Source: Chitinophagaceae bacterium
GTDB taxonomy: Bacteria > Bacteroidota > Bacteroidia > Chitinophagales > Chitinophagaceae
Reading direction: 5' to 3'
Assembly (NCBI GenBank): GCA_947454155.1
Contig: CANGIT010000002.1
Span: forward strand, 124,001-188,000
Length of the DNA: 64,000 nt
Each line of letters begins with the position of its first letter. Positions within the stretch are counted from its first letter, which is position 1. The notes beneath the pieces are model-generated. The model was given only the letters and a program-made list of their open reading frames with translations. It was not told where the DNA came from and did not search any database. A program made the position numbers and the translations under genes. This document shows, in pieces, positions 8,674 through 17,870 of this stretch.

Positions 8674-10929
8674 ATGTCATTATTAAATCCAAAATCAGTA
8701 ACCTTTGATATAGGAGATGGTCGCATGGTTACCATCGAAACAGGTAAACTTGCCCGTCAAGCTGATGGTGCTGTTACTGTTAGACAAGGGAATTGCATTA
8801 TTCTGGCTACTGTTGTAGCCAACAAAGAACCTAAAGCCGGACAAAGCTTTTTTCCATTGTCTGTAGATTATCAGGAAAAATTCGCTTCCGCAGGAAGAAT
8901 CCCGGGCTCATTTTTCAAAAGAGAAGCTCGTTTAAATGATTATGAAGTTCTCACTTCAAGATTGATAGACAGGGCGTTACGTCCTTTGTTTCCTGAAGAT
9001 TATCTCTGTGATGTTCAGGTATTGGTGACCTTGGTTTCTTCCGACGATCAGGTATTGCCTGATGCATTGGCCTGCTTGGCTGCATCGGCTGCACTGGCAG
9101 TTTCAGATATTCCCATTCAGGAAATCATTTCAGAAGTGCGTATTGGTCGTGTCAATGGCGAAATGATTGTCAATCCTACCCGTCAGCAAATGACGGAAAG
9201 CGATCTGGAGTTTATCATCGCCGCTACCAGCAAAAACATCATGATGGTGGAAGGTGAGGCTAAAGAGTGTCAGGAAGAAGACCTGGTAAAAGCCTTGGAA
9301 ATTGCACACGACGCCATCCGTATTCAGGTAAAAGCGCAGGAAGAACTGAGAGACCTGGTAGGTGTTACCGGTAAAAGAGAGTATACAAAACCATACCGCA
9401 ATGAAGAGCTGAATGAAAAGATAAAAGCTTTTGCCGCCGCTAAAATGCATGCCATAGCATCTTCAGCTTCCGCCAAGCACGAAAGAAGTGATGCATTTAA
9501 AAAGCTACAGGAAGAACTTGTAGCTCATTTGGGTGATGAACTGGCCGATCAGGATAAAGGTTTGATAGGTCATTACTTTGGTGAACTTCAGTATTATGTG
9601 GTTCGTGATATGATTCTTAATGATCGCAAACGATTGGATGGAAGAGGTACTGAAGATATTCGTCAATTGGCTATGGAAACTGACATTTTACCTTCTCCAC
9701 ATGGATCTGCATTGTTCACAAGAGGTGAAACACAATCACTTACAACAGTTACATTGGGAACTCCTTTAGATGAGTTGCTGGCAGAAACAGCACATTCTTC
9801 AGATTATTCAAAATTCATTTTGCATTATAATTTTCCTCCCTTCAGTACAGGTGAAGTGAAAATGATGAGAGGCGTAGGTAGAAGAGAAGTTGGTCACGGA
9901 AATCTGGCGATGCGCTCGCTGAAGCAAATGATGCCGGGTAGTGATTACCCATACACCGTGAGAGTGGTGAGTGATATCCTGGAAAGTAATGGTTCTTCAT
10001 CAATGGCTACAGTATGTGCTGGTTCTTTGGCACTGATGGATGCCGGTGTGCCACTGAAAAAGCACGTTAGTGGTGTGGCGATGGGCTTGATTACCAAAGG
10101 AGATCAATATGCAATTTTGACCGACATCTTGGGAGATGAAGATCATTTGGGTGACATGGACTTTAAAGTAACCGGAACGCGCGAAGGTATCTGCGGAGTT
10201 CAGATGGATATCAAAGTGGATGGCTTGAGTATGGATGTGATGCGCAAGGCGCTTGATCAGGCGAAGAAAGGTCGATTGCATATACTAGATGCCATGCATA
10301 ATTGCGTAGCCGGTCACAGAGATGATGTGAAGCCGCATGCGCCTCGTATGGTTAAACTGTATATCGATAAAGAATTTATCGGTGCGGTTATCGGGCCCGG
10401 CGGTAAAGTGATTCAGGAAATTCAACGCGAAACAAGTACTACTATCAATATTGAAGAGGTTGGTAATCAAGGCGAAGTAAGTGTTTTCTCAAAAGAAAAA
10501 GAAGGTCTTGATAAGGCCGTGGCCTGGATCAATGGCATCACGGCGCTGCCAGAAATAGGAGCTACTTACGAGGGTACCATCAAGGGTATCAAAGAGTTTG
10601 GCGCTTTTGTAGAGTTCTTGCCTAAGAAAGAAGGTTTGTTGCACATCAGTGAAATCAGCTGGAAGAGACTTGATTCAATGGAGGGGCTTTTCAAAGAAGG
10701 CGAAAAGGTGAAAGTGAAATTACTGGATGTGGATCCAAGAACCGGTAAGTTTAAATTGAGTCGTAAAGCTTTGATGCCTAAGCCTGAAGGTTACGACCAG
10801 CAGCGTGGTGGAGGCGACAGGGGCGATCGTCGTTCAAACGATCAGCGTCCAAGACCCGATAACAGAAACCGCGGCCCTCAATCTGGCGATAATCCAGAGG
10901 TTCAACAAGAAGGCGGAGGAGATCAATAA
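8674..10929 (+). CDS. pnp: Polyribonucleotide nucleotidyltransferase (PNPase)
   Basis: PNPase is a phosphorolytic 3'-5' exoribonuclease in RNA turnover. The 751 residues show two RNase PH domains (for example GRIPGSFFKREAR and the FPPFSTGEV/MRGVGRREVGHG segment), a KH domain with GAVIGPGGK near residue 565, an S1 domain from about residue 628 (GTIKGIKEFGAFVEFLPKKEG), and a Gly/Asp/Arg/Gln-rich tail of about 45 residues. The disordered tail is common in Bacteroidota PNPases and may bind RNA or partner proteins. An intrinsic terminator begins 20 bp after the stop codon. Confidence 0.97.
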   Translation: MSLLNPKSVTFDIGDGRMVTIETGKLARQADGAVTVRQGNCIILATVVANKEPKAGQSFFPLSVDYQEKFASAGRIPGSFFKREARLNDYEVLTSRLIDRALRPLFPEDYLCDVQVLVTLVSSDDQVLPDALACLAASAALAVSDIPIQEIISEVRIGRVNGEMIVNPTRQQMTESDLEFIIAATSKNIMMVEGEAKECQEEDLVKALEIAHDAIRIQVKAQEELRDLVGVTGKREYTKPYRNEELNEKIKAFAAAKMHAIASSASAKHERSDAFKKLQEELVAHLGDELADQDKGLIGHYFGELQYYVVRDMILNDRKRLDGRGTEDIRQLAMETDILPSPHGSALFTRGETQSLTTVTLGTPLDELLAETAHSSDYSKFILHYNFPPFSTGEVKMMRGVGRREVGHGNLAMRSLKQMMPGSDYPYTVRVVSDILESNGSSSMATVCAGSLALMDAGVPLKKHVSGVAMGLITKGDQYAILTDILGDEDHLGDMDFKVTGTREGICGVQMDIKVDGLSMDVMRKALDQAKKGRLHILDAMHNCVAGHRDDVKPHAPRMVKLYIDKEFIGAVIGPGGKVIQEIQRETSTTINIEEVGNQGEVSVFSKEKEGLDKAVAWINGITALPEIGATYEGTIKGIKEFGAFVEFLPKKEGLLHISEISWKRLDSMEGLFKEGEKVKVKLLDVDPRTGKFKLSRKALMPKPEGYDQQRGGGDRGDRRSNDQRPRPDNRNRGPQSGDNPEVQQEGGGDQ

Positions 10930-10948
10930 CCATTCAATTAATTCATAT

Positions 10949-10975
10949 GGTCTGCCTAATGGCAGACCTTTTTTT
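10949..10975 (+). terminator. Intrinsic terminator between pnp and prmA
   Basis: An 8-bp perfect stem (GGTCTGCC with GGCAGACC, loop TAAT) is followed by seven T. It ends four bases before the prmA ATG, an unusual position for a terminator. Confidence 0.85.
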
Positions 10976-10978
10976 ATT

Positions 10979-11815
10979 ATGGCACATATCAAATTTGTAT
11001 TTCCCGTGGAACGGGTAGGGCAGTCGGATGAGATCATCGCTTTGTTGCAGGACTTCCCCTTTAGTGGTTTTCACGAAGAAGAAGCTGAGCTGACGGCTTA
11101 TATGGAAGAGCGATTGTTTGAGCAAGATTTATATGAAAAATTATTTTATGAAAAATCCATAAAATATTGCATATCAGTTGTTGAAGACAAAAATTGGAAT
11201 GAAGTATGGGAAAGTGATTTTGAGCCGGTGGGTGTTTTTCGAGAAGGAGAATCATCCCTTTTCGCCTGGATAAGGGCCTCTTTTCATCAACCACATCCGG
11301 ATGCACGCTTTGATTTGCTTATCACTCCCAAAATGAGTTTTGGTACCGGTCATCATGCTACTACCTTTCAAATGATGGAGTTGATGAGTGGTTTAGATTT
11401 CCAGGGTAAGCAGGTGATTGATTTTGGTACCGGTACTGGTTTGCTGGCAATCCTGGCTGAAAAAATGGGAGCCAGTAATATTTTGGCCATTGACAATGAT
11501 GACTGGAGTATCAATAATACATTGGAGAACATCGCTGCCAATCAATGTCATAATATCGATATTGTAAAAGCGGAAGAATGTATTTCGGCACCTTCTCCGG
11601 CATCCATCGTATTAGCCAACATCAACCTGAATGTGATATTAGATAATTTGTCCAAGATTGTAAATAGTGCTGCACCTGAGGCAATCATCTTATTTAGTGG
11701 TATCCTTTCGCAGGATTTGGACATTATCAGTCCTGCCATAGAAAAATCCGGATTGCAAATTCAAAAAATTGCCTCCCGAAACAATTGGCTGATAATTGAA
11801 GCTAAGAAGTATTAA
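10979..11815 (+). CDS. prmA: Ribosomal protein L11 methyltransferase
   Basis: PrmA trimethylates ribosomal protein L11 using S-adenosylmethionine. The 278-residue protein has the PrmA-specific sequence MSFGTGHHATTFQMME near residue 120, the SAM-binding motif VIDFGTGTGLLAILAEKMGA, and the post-I acidic motif AIDNDD. I start at the ATG at 10979 (MAHIKFVFPV) because the longer reading from 10805 runs through pnp and the terminator and has no family similarity. The start lies four bases after the poly-T of the pnp terminator, so expression must come from read-through or a promoter inside the pnp end. Confidence 0.92.
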   Translation: MAHIKFVFPVERVGQSDEIIALLQDFPFSGFHEEEAELTAYMEERLFEQDLYEKLFYEKSIKYCISVVEDKNWNEVWESDFEPVGVFREGESSLFAWIRASFHQPHPDARFDLLITPKMSFGTGHHATTFQMMELMSGLDFQGKQVIDFGTGTGLLAILAEKMGASNILAIDNDDWSINNTLENIAANQCHNIDIVKAEECISAPSPASIVLANINLNVILDNLSKIVNSAAPEAIILFSGILSQDLDIISPAIEKSGLQIQKIASRNNWLIIEAKKY

Positions 11816-11914
11816 TTACCACAACTGTGGTTTTGATGAAGACTTTGCTTTCAATATTACCTTAATGTTAAGCATTTTGATTTTTTTCTTATCTTCACGC
11901 AGCTATTTTATAAC

Positions 11915-12565
11915 ATGAAGGAAGTCTTACTTATCATATTGGCTTATCTGATTGGTTCTATTCCAACAGCTTTGATCATCAGCAAAAGATTTTTTGGGAT
12001 TGACATTCGCGACTACGGCAGCGGAAACATGGGAGCCACCAATGCTTTCAGGATCTTAGGCCCCAAATACGGAACCATCATCATGATGCTGGATGTTGCC
12101 AAAGGGATGATTGCTGTGGGGCTATTTTACTTTTTACCTTATTACCTTACTGACGAGTTACAGCGTACCAATTTCATGATTGCTCTTGGACTTGCTGCGG
12201 TCATTGGCCATATTTTCCCGGTTTTTGCCCAGTTTAAGGGTGGAAAGGGGGTAGCTACAATTCTGGGAATGTTAATTGCCGTTCAACCGGTGGTAGCACT
12301 AACTTGTGTTGGCGTTTTCCTTTTGGTCCTTTTTCTTACTCGTTATGTTTCATTGAGCTCTATACTTGCCGCTGTAATGTTACCTATTAGTGTACTTTGG
12401 ATTTGGAATGAACATGAACTTTCTTACCGAATTTTTGCAGTACTAGTTGCTTTCTTAGTCATCGTCACCCATCAAAAGAATATTGGAAGGTTACTCAAAG
12501 GTGCCGAAACCAGGGTGCCCATCCTTAAAAACAGAGATCGTAGACGTCATAAAAATCATGATTAA
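11915..12565 (+). CDS. plsY: Glycerol-3-phosphate acyltransferase PlsY
   Basis: PlsY transfers the acyl group of acyl-phosphate to glycerol 3-phosphate to make lysophosphatidate. The 216-residue integral membrane protein has several membrane segments and the conserved loops GSIPTALI, GSGNMGATNAFR and HIFPVFAQFKGGKGVAT, which hold the acyl-phosphate and G3P sites. A weak TATCTTCA element at 11890-11897 lies just upstream. The last 30 residues are positively charged and cytoplasmic, slightly longer than usual. Confidence 0.95.
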   Translation: MKEVLLIILAYLIGSIPTALIISKRFFGIDIRDYGSGNMGATNAFRILGPKYGTIIMMLDVAKGMIAVGLFYFLPYYLTDELQRTNFMIALGLAAVIGHIFPVFAQFKGGKGVATILGMLIAVQPVVALTCVGVFLLVLFLTRYVSLSSILAAVMLPISVLWIWNEHELSYRIFAVLVAFLVIVTHQKNIGRLLKGAETRVPILKNRDRRRHKNHD

Positions 12566-12627
12566 TTGATTGTGCTTTTAAAAACCGATTTGACTTTTGT
12601 TTATTTATAGGATTAATCTTGCTTTAC

Positions 12628-12658
12628 TTGATTAAACCAATTATTAGGTTTAACTTTG
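12628..12658 (+). promoter_or_regulatory. Full Bacteroidota promoter
   Basis: TTG at 12628-12630, 20-nt spacer, TAACTTTG at 12651-12658. This matches the TTG-N17-23-TAnnTTTG consensus and implies a leader of about 85 nt for the gene at 12749. Confidence 0.6.
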
Positions 12659-12748
12659 CCATCCCCTTTGAATGCTTATCCAGAATGACTTTTAAACGAA
12701 TGTTGTTCTTACCTTAATGATTAATCATATTTTAATTTATTCCTCATT

Positions 12749-13198
12749 ATGGCCATTCAGACCGCATTAGAAAAACTTCAGTACAACAATGAAAAAAATG
12801 TACTGATACAAGGGTTGCCTTCTTCTGTAGAAAAACAATTCATCAAATTGTCTTTTGCTAAAAATGTGACGCCACTACTGAAATCAAAAAAAATTGATTT
12901 TGCACTTTTGTTTGCTGTGAGTAAAAAGCAGCTGACCGATATATTGAATGATGTGATGCCTGCCATGCAACCTGATGCAAAACTTTGGATTTCTTATCCC
13001 AAACCAACAGCAAAAATTGCCAGCGATCTTTGTCGCCATAACCATTGGCAGGTAATAGATGATTATCAATTGGAAGCGATAGAGCAAATTGAACTGGATA
13101 CAGTTTGGTGTGCCACCAATTTCAAACTGCCGGCTGCCAAATCAAAAACATCAAAAGCGAAATTAAAAGCCATTGTTGAAGAGTTGGAAATGGCTTGA
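12749..13198 (+). CDS. Conserved hypothetical protein, DUF3052-like
   Basis: A 149-residue cytoplasmic protein without signal peptide or membrane segment. The centre resembles the DUF3052 pattern (a LWISYPK segment followed by a helix and a conserved tryptophan in LDTVWCATNFKL near residue 120), and the C-terminus is Lys/Ala-rich (KSKTSKAKLKA). I do not know its function. It has its own consensus promoter and is convergent with dnaG, with 15 bp between the stops. The DUF assignment is from memory of the pattern and is tentative. Confidence 0.7.
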   Translation: MAIQTALEKLQYNNEKNVLIQGLPSSVEKQFIKLSFAKNVTPLLKSKKIDFALLFAVSKKQLTDILNDVMPAMQPDAKLWISYPKPTAKIASDLCRHNHWQVIDDYQLEAIEQIELDTVWCATNFKLPAAKSKTSKAKLKAIVEELEMA

Positions 13199-13213
13199 TT
13201 TACCTGAACTAGC

Positions 13214-15145
13214 TTATTTATAAATGACTGTCCCCATTTGTCGGGTGACTTCCGCTTCCATCTTTTTCAGCAACTGATGCGTTTGCATGCAAATCATTTG
13301 TTGCTCAGGATCTGTTGTTTTCTCAAACTCCATCTGATTTTCTGCAATCAATCGTTTTATTTTTCTAAGTTGTAAGTAATTCAAGGTGGAAGTCACTTCT
13401 TCTTTATAGCGTTCCTCTCTGGTGGAGATATGCCCTTCATAAAATTTTTTCCAATTCTGACTCAGTTCCGATTCGCTGTCCACCATCAATTTCGTGGCCG
13501 TAGCACTCACTTCTGTATTTTCATGGTAGAGAAAATCTTTGGCACTGGGTTCATTGCCGTCTTCGTACCATTGGCGGTAGGTGAGGATTAAATGTACCAA
13601 CTGCTGGTTGTCAATCATACCTTGTAGCTCCAAATCGTCAAATTGCGAAAAAATAAAGTCAGCCACCTTTTGCTCTTCATCCCATTCTTTCATGCCAAAA
13701 TCAAGCAAACTCTTTACAAGTGCCTGTTCCTGCATCTCATCTTTGTTGAGTAACAAAGTCAGCTCGTCCTGGGGTGGCATTTCTTCCACAGGGGGTGTTT
13801 CAATATTGATGGCACGGGCTTCTTCTCTGGTCAGTTTGTCGCGAATGATTTTATTCACCAGGGCGTTCAAGCCGGTTTCTTCAATTTTCAGGATTTCCGC
13901 CACACGTTTTACATAGTCCTGGCGTTTGGTAAAATCTTCTGTTTTATGAATTCTAGAGATGGTGTCTGCAATCTGATTGACCACGGCCGATTTTTTGGCA
14001 GTATCGTTGCCAGCTTCCTGAAGTGAAATCTCCAGCTGAAACAGAATGAAATCTTTCTTTTCTTTTTTTACAAATTCAGTGAAGGCTTTTGCCCCGATCT
14101 TATTGACATAACTGTCGGGATCTTCCTTGTCCGGAATCAGCACCAATTTCACTTCTAAACCTTCTTCCAAGGCCAGATCGAGTCCGCGCAAGGCTGCTTT
14201 GATACCGGCACCGTCTCCATCATAAATGATGGTCAGGTTTTTAGTGTATTTTTTAATCAGTCTCAGTTGGTCCGGAGTGAGAGACGTGCCTCCGCTTGCC
14301 ACTACGTTTTCGATGCCGGCCTGATGAAGACTGATGACGTCGGTGTATCCTTCCACCAAAAGACACTCATCGGCTTTATCAATGGCGGTGCGGGCAAAAT
14401 ACGAACCATAGAGAATTTTGCTTTTTACATAAATCTCATTTTCAGGTGTGTTGATGTACTTGGGGGCTCGGTCGTTACTTTTGATGATTCTGGCTCCGAA
14501 ACCCTGAATTTTCCCACTCATGTTGTGAATGGGGAAAATGATTCTTCCGCGGTAATTGTCGGCAAACTTTTCGTCGCGGTTTACAACAAGTCCGGTTTTT
14601 AAAAGTAACTCGGTGCTGTATTGTGAAGCGATAGCCGCCTGCGTAAACTCATCTCTTGCCGATGGATTATAGCCCAGTTGAAATTTCTGAATGGTTTCCT
14701 GGTTAAAACCCCTTTCTTTCAAGTAGCTTAGTGCAATGTCTGTTCCCTCTTCGGTATGTAAAAGTGCGTTAGCAAAAAAATCCCTGGCGAAGTTGTTGAT
14801 GATGTAAAGACTGTCGGAAGTGAGCTGCAGCGCTTTGAACTCCGGACTGGTGGCTGTTTCCTCAATCTCCACATTGTATTTGGCGGCCAGCCATCGGAGG
14901 GCTTCCACATAACTGTATTTTTCGTGCTCCATCAAAAAATTGATGGAATTGCCGCTTTTGCCACAACCAAAGCATTTAAAAATTTCTTTGGAGGGAGAAA
15001 CGGTGAAAGAAGGCGTCTTTTCGTTGTGGAAAGGGCAATTGCCCAGATAGTTGGTGCCTCTTTTTTTCAGTTTTACAAAGCCGCCGATGATATCTATGAT
15101 ATCAATACGGTTCTGGATTTGCTGTATGGTTTCTTTGCTGATCAA
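13214..15145 (-). CDS. dnaG: DNA primase
   Basis: DnaG makes RNA primers for replication. From the TTG at 15145 (ISKETIQQI follows, matching the usual MISKETI start) the protein is 643 residues. The CHC2 zinc finger is C37, H40, C58, C61; the TOPRIM domain begins near residue 262 with LLVEGYTDVISLHQAG and IIYDGDGAGIKAA; the C-terminal region is the DnaB-helicase-binding part. The reading can be extended to another TTG at 15208, but these 21 extra residues do not resemble the family. No ATG lies upstream in frame, so a TTG start is needed in either case. Confidence 0.93.
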   Translation of the reverse strand: MISKETIQQIQNRIDIIDIIGGFVKLKKRGTNYLGNCPFHNEKTPSFTVSPSKEIFKCFGCGKSGNSINFLMEHEKYSYVEALRWLAAKYNVEIEETATSPEFKALQLTSDSLYIINNFARDFFANALLHTEEGTDIALSYLKERGFNQETIQKFQLGYNPSARDEFTQAAIASQYSTELLLKTGLVVNRDEKFADNYRGRIIFPIHNMSGKIQGFGARIIKSNDRAPKYINTPENEIYVKSKILYGSYFARTAIDKADECLLVEGYTDVISLHQAGIENVVASGGTSLTPDQLRLIKKYTKNLTIIYDGDGAGIKAALRGLDLALEEGLEVKLVLIPDKEDPDSYVNKIGAKAFTEFVKKEKKDFILFQLEISLQEAGNDTAKKSAVVNQIADTISRIHKTEDFTKRQDYVKRVAEILKIEETGLNALVNKIIRDKLTREEARAINIETPPVEEMPPQDELTLLLNKDEMQEQALVKSLLDFGMKEWDEEQKVADFIFSQFDDLELQGMIDNQQLVHLILTYRQWYEDGNEPSAKDFLYHENTEVSATATKLMVDSESELSQNWKKFYEGHISTREERYKEEVTSTLNYLQLRKIKRLIAENQMEFEKTTDPEQQMICMQTHQLLKKMEAEVTRQMGTVIYK

Positions 15146-15251
15146 GGATGTGAAGTTAATAAAAATCAAGGACTGACTAAAGCGAAGTTGGCAGATTAGG
15201 CCCCTCAAATTTTTAAATGCTTTTACAAATGTATCAATGTGCCTAAAATAT

Positions 15252-15259
15252 TATCTTTA
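15252..15259 (+). promoter_or_regulatory. -7 element of the TPR protein gene
   Basis: TATCTTTA is a one-mismatch TAnnTTTG element 22 nt before the ATG at 15282. No -33 TTG is seen. Confidence 0.35.
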
Positions 15260-15281
15260 CGCCTCAAAAAACAACCAATAA

Positions 15282-16586
15282 ATGAAGAAGTTCTATCTGT
15301 TGGGAATTGCATTTTTTTCCCTGGTGGCCGCTAAATCACAAAGTCTGGAAGATATCAACGAAATGATATCCAAATCGCAATACCGCGATGCAAAAGCCGG
15401 AATTGAAAAATATCTCCTCAATCCAAAAAAAGCCAAGGATGCGGAAGCCTGGTTTTACAAAGGAGTCATTTATAATGCGCTTTCCAAAGACCCTACAGTT
15501 GGTCAAGTGGAGTCTTATGCATTAAAGTCGGATGCTTACGATGCGTTTAAAATGAACCAAACACTGGATCCGAAAGATATTCAGATGACTTTTCAGCAAC
15601 ACATTCCTTATCTGGATTTGTATTTTGAATTCACCAATCTGGGGGTAAAACAATTCAACGATAAAAACTTTGAAGGGGCGATGAACAGTTTCAAGAAAGC
15701 CAATGAGGTGAAAGACTATATCGTTGCCAAGAAATATGAGTATGAGCAAGCCAAATTATATCCGCTGGATACAGGATTGGTTAGAAACATAGCCATTACC
15801 GCCATGCAGGCGTCACAAGCCACCAAGGATTCTGCAAAAATTAAAATGTTAGAACAGGAAGAAATTCAATACCTGAGCAAGCTGATTGATGCCAAAGTTG
15901 GAGGCGATGAGTTTTTTGATGTTTATTCTACAGTAGCGGAATATTACCTCAAAAAAAATGATGCCGCTGGTTTAAGTGCGGTGGTGGCCAAAGGTCAAGC
16001 GATCTATCCCAAATCAAATTATTGGCTCGAGTTGGAAATCAGAAGTTTGGGTGAGCATCCCGAAAAAGACCAGTTGTTTAAAAAATATGAGGAACTAATT
16101 GCCCTGCATCCCGAAAGTTTTTATTTGAACTACAGTTATGCAGTTGAACTTTTTAAAACTGTCAGTGGAAAAGATTTACTCACCGAACAGGATATGGCAC
16201 AGTTGGATAAATTGTCGGCCGTACTGCGCAAATCAATTACTTTGGAAGGAAATGACGATGTGGCTTCTTGTGTGTTAATGGCGAATCACTTGTATCGTTA
16301 TGCTTACGAATTGCAGAATACAGCTAAAGCCATTAAAAGCGTAAAGCCTGATGATGTCAAAAAGAAGACAGCTTTGAAAGATGCAGCGAATAAAAATATT
16401 GATGAGTGTCTCGCTGATTGTAATAAAGCCGTTGATTTCATAGAGAAAGCACAAGAAAAAACAAGTTTGCAAAAAGCCAACTATCGCATTTTGCTCGGTT
16501 TTATGAAAGAAATCTATGAAACAAAAGGAGATAAGGTGAAGATGGCTGAAGTTGAAAAGAAACTGGCCGTTGCTGAAAAATGGTAA
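15282..16586 (+). CDS. Secreted TPR-repeat protein
   Basis: The 434-residue protein begins with a clear signal peptide (MKKFYLLGIAFFSLVAAKSQS, cleavage around residue 19-20). The mature part is helical with degenerate tetratricopeptide units, for example around residues 30-60, 110-140 and 260-300. Lys is abundant. It is probably periplasmic or surface associated and acts as a binding scaffold; no catalytic motif is visible. It is divergent from dnaG and convergent with the next gene, with a long palindromic terminator between them. Confidence 0.75.
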   Translation: MKKFYLLGIAFFSLVAAKSQSLEDINEMISKSQYRDAKAGIEKYLLNPKKAKDAEAWFYKGVIYNALSKDPTVGQVESYALKSDAYDAFKMNQTLDPKDIQMTFQQHIPYLDLYFEFTNLGVKQFNDKNFEGAMNSFKKANEVKDYIVAKKYEYEQAKLYPLDTGLVRNIAITAMQASQATKDSAKIKMLEQEEIQYLSKLIDAKVGGDEFFDVYSTVAEYYLKKNDAAGLSAVVAKGQAIYPKSNYWLELEIRSLGEHPEKDQLFKKYEELIALHPESFYLNYSYAVELFKTVSGKDLLTEQDMAQLDKLSAVLRKSITLEGNDDVASCVLMANHLYRYAYELQNTAKAIKSVKPDDVKKKTALKDAANKNIDECLADCNKAVDFIEKAQEKTSLQKANYRILLGFMKEIYETKGDKVKMAEVEKKLAVAEKW

Positions 16587-16605
16587 AATGATGTTCTGTA
16601 CAAGA

Positions 16606-16645
16606 AATAGATAAGCCCACCATTTAAATGGTGGGCTTATCTATT
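16606..16645. terminator. Perfect 40-bp palindrome, bidirectional terminator
   Basis: Two exact 20-bp arms (starting AATAGATAAGCCC and ending GGGCTTATCTATT) with no spacer lie between two convergent genes. The centre would form a small A/T loop. The U-tract is short on both strands, but the position and stem strength support bidirectional termination. Confidence 0.75.
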
Positions 16646-16716
16646 TTACGCTTTTAGATGTGCTGGGCTAATTTGTATAATTGAAATGCCAGGCAAATTT
16701 ATTTTATACCCTTTAT

Positions 16717-17586
16717 TTAATCTCTTCCCGGAGGTCGCATGAATCCGCCTCTGCCGCCGCCAAACATGTTTTGCATTTCTTTCATGGGCTTGATTTCCAC
16801 ATTTTTAGGCAGTTCGAATTCTGTGTCGGCAATGTTTTTGTCCAGCTCCACTTTTGTTATTTCCGATTCCAGTCTGCGGCCTCTTCTCATGTTCATTTCG
16901 TAGCGCATCACAAATCCTTCAATTTTATCGAGACCATTCAGCTGTGGCATCATGTTGCCCATCATTGGCAGGGCATTCATGCCACCGGTGGTAGCTACAT
17001 TGTCTATTTTAAATTCCGGAGTATACCAAATGGTTACTGTGTCTTTATTGCCTAATAGGCGGGTGGTAATCAGAAACGCCTTTTTGCAGACATAGCCGGC
17101 GATTTTTTTGCTTTCATTCGTTACGCTCACCTCAACAGGAAGATTTGTATTTCTGTCGGGCTGAGGAAACTGTCTCATGGTAGTATCCTTTTTTCTTCTT
17201 TCTGCCATCATGCTGTCTCTCATTTTTTGCATCTCCACCTGTTCCTGGTCGGTGATGTAAAAACCATTGGTGTTGCCCATCATCTCCATGATGGTAGTTG
17301 TCAGTTTCTTATCGTTGTCTCTGAAAATAGTAGCGTGGACGACTTCGGATTTTATGGTCATTTTGGTCATATCATTTTTAACCAAAGTCACAAATTTGAA
17401 CTCGCCATCCATCATGTTTCTGAAATTCATACCGCCTCCGTCGCGACCTTGCATATTTTGCGAATCGTCTTCTTCTGGGGCGATGATATTGGTAGTGGTA
17501 GCAATTTGTGCCTGACGGTAAATTTTAGGCTGACCATAGGAAATTCCACCCACCAGCAGCAATCCCCAAAAGATATGTTTATTCAT
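16717..17586 (-). CDS. Secreted DUF4412/GLPGLI-like protein
   Basis: The 289-residue protein has a short signal peptide ending near SYG at residue 18. The middle shows the pattern of this Bacteroidota-specific envelope family: a KMTIKSEV strand, a Met-rich region, the segment ISGYVCKK-like KIAGYVCKKA, and TVTIWYTPEF near residue 190. The C-terminal 20 residues are Gly/Arg/Phe/Met-rich (FGGGRGGFMRPPGRD). It is unusually rich in methionine throughout. The family has no established function; binding of metals or lipids by the barrel-like fold has been suggested only by analogy. Confidence 0.65.
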   Translation of the reverse strand: MNKHIFWGLLLVGGISYGQPKIYRQAQIATTTNIIAPEEDDSQNMQGRDGGGMNFRNMMDGEFKFVTLVKNDMTKMTIKSEVVHATIFRDNDKKLTTTIMEMMGNTNGFYITDQEQVEMQKMRDSMMAERRKKDTTMRQFPQPDRNTNLPVEVSVTNESKKIAGYVCKKAFLITTRLLGNKDTVTIWYTPEFKIDNVATTGGMNALPMMGNMMPQLNGLDKIEGFVMRYEMNMRRGRRLESEITKVELDKNIADTEFELPKNVEIKPMKEMQNMFGGGRGGFMRPPGRD

Positions 17587-17870
17587 GTTTTCTAATTTGA
17601 AAACGAAATTAGGTACCTAAATCTATCTTTCATCAATGTATGTGGGATAATTTTGATTTTTTACCAAGAAAATGCAGACTAATTTATGTATGGGATTAAA
17701 ATATAATCTGAGTCAATTGGGATGCCTTCATAATTGTAGGATGATTCCTTCTCTCTCCAAAAAAATAAACCTCAATAATCAGCCATAAAATATTAGCTGA
17801 AGTTCCCATTTTAAGCGGGAAAAGTCGTCCATTTTCGTTAGGTTTGCCGTCCACTAAAATTTTAGCAACC
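17587..17870. other. Intergenic region before smc
   Basis: 284 bp between two divergently transcribed genes. It is A/T-rich. I see no full TTG-TAnnTTTG promoter, structured RNA or coding sequence that I would defend. Confidence 0.5.
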
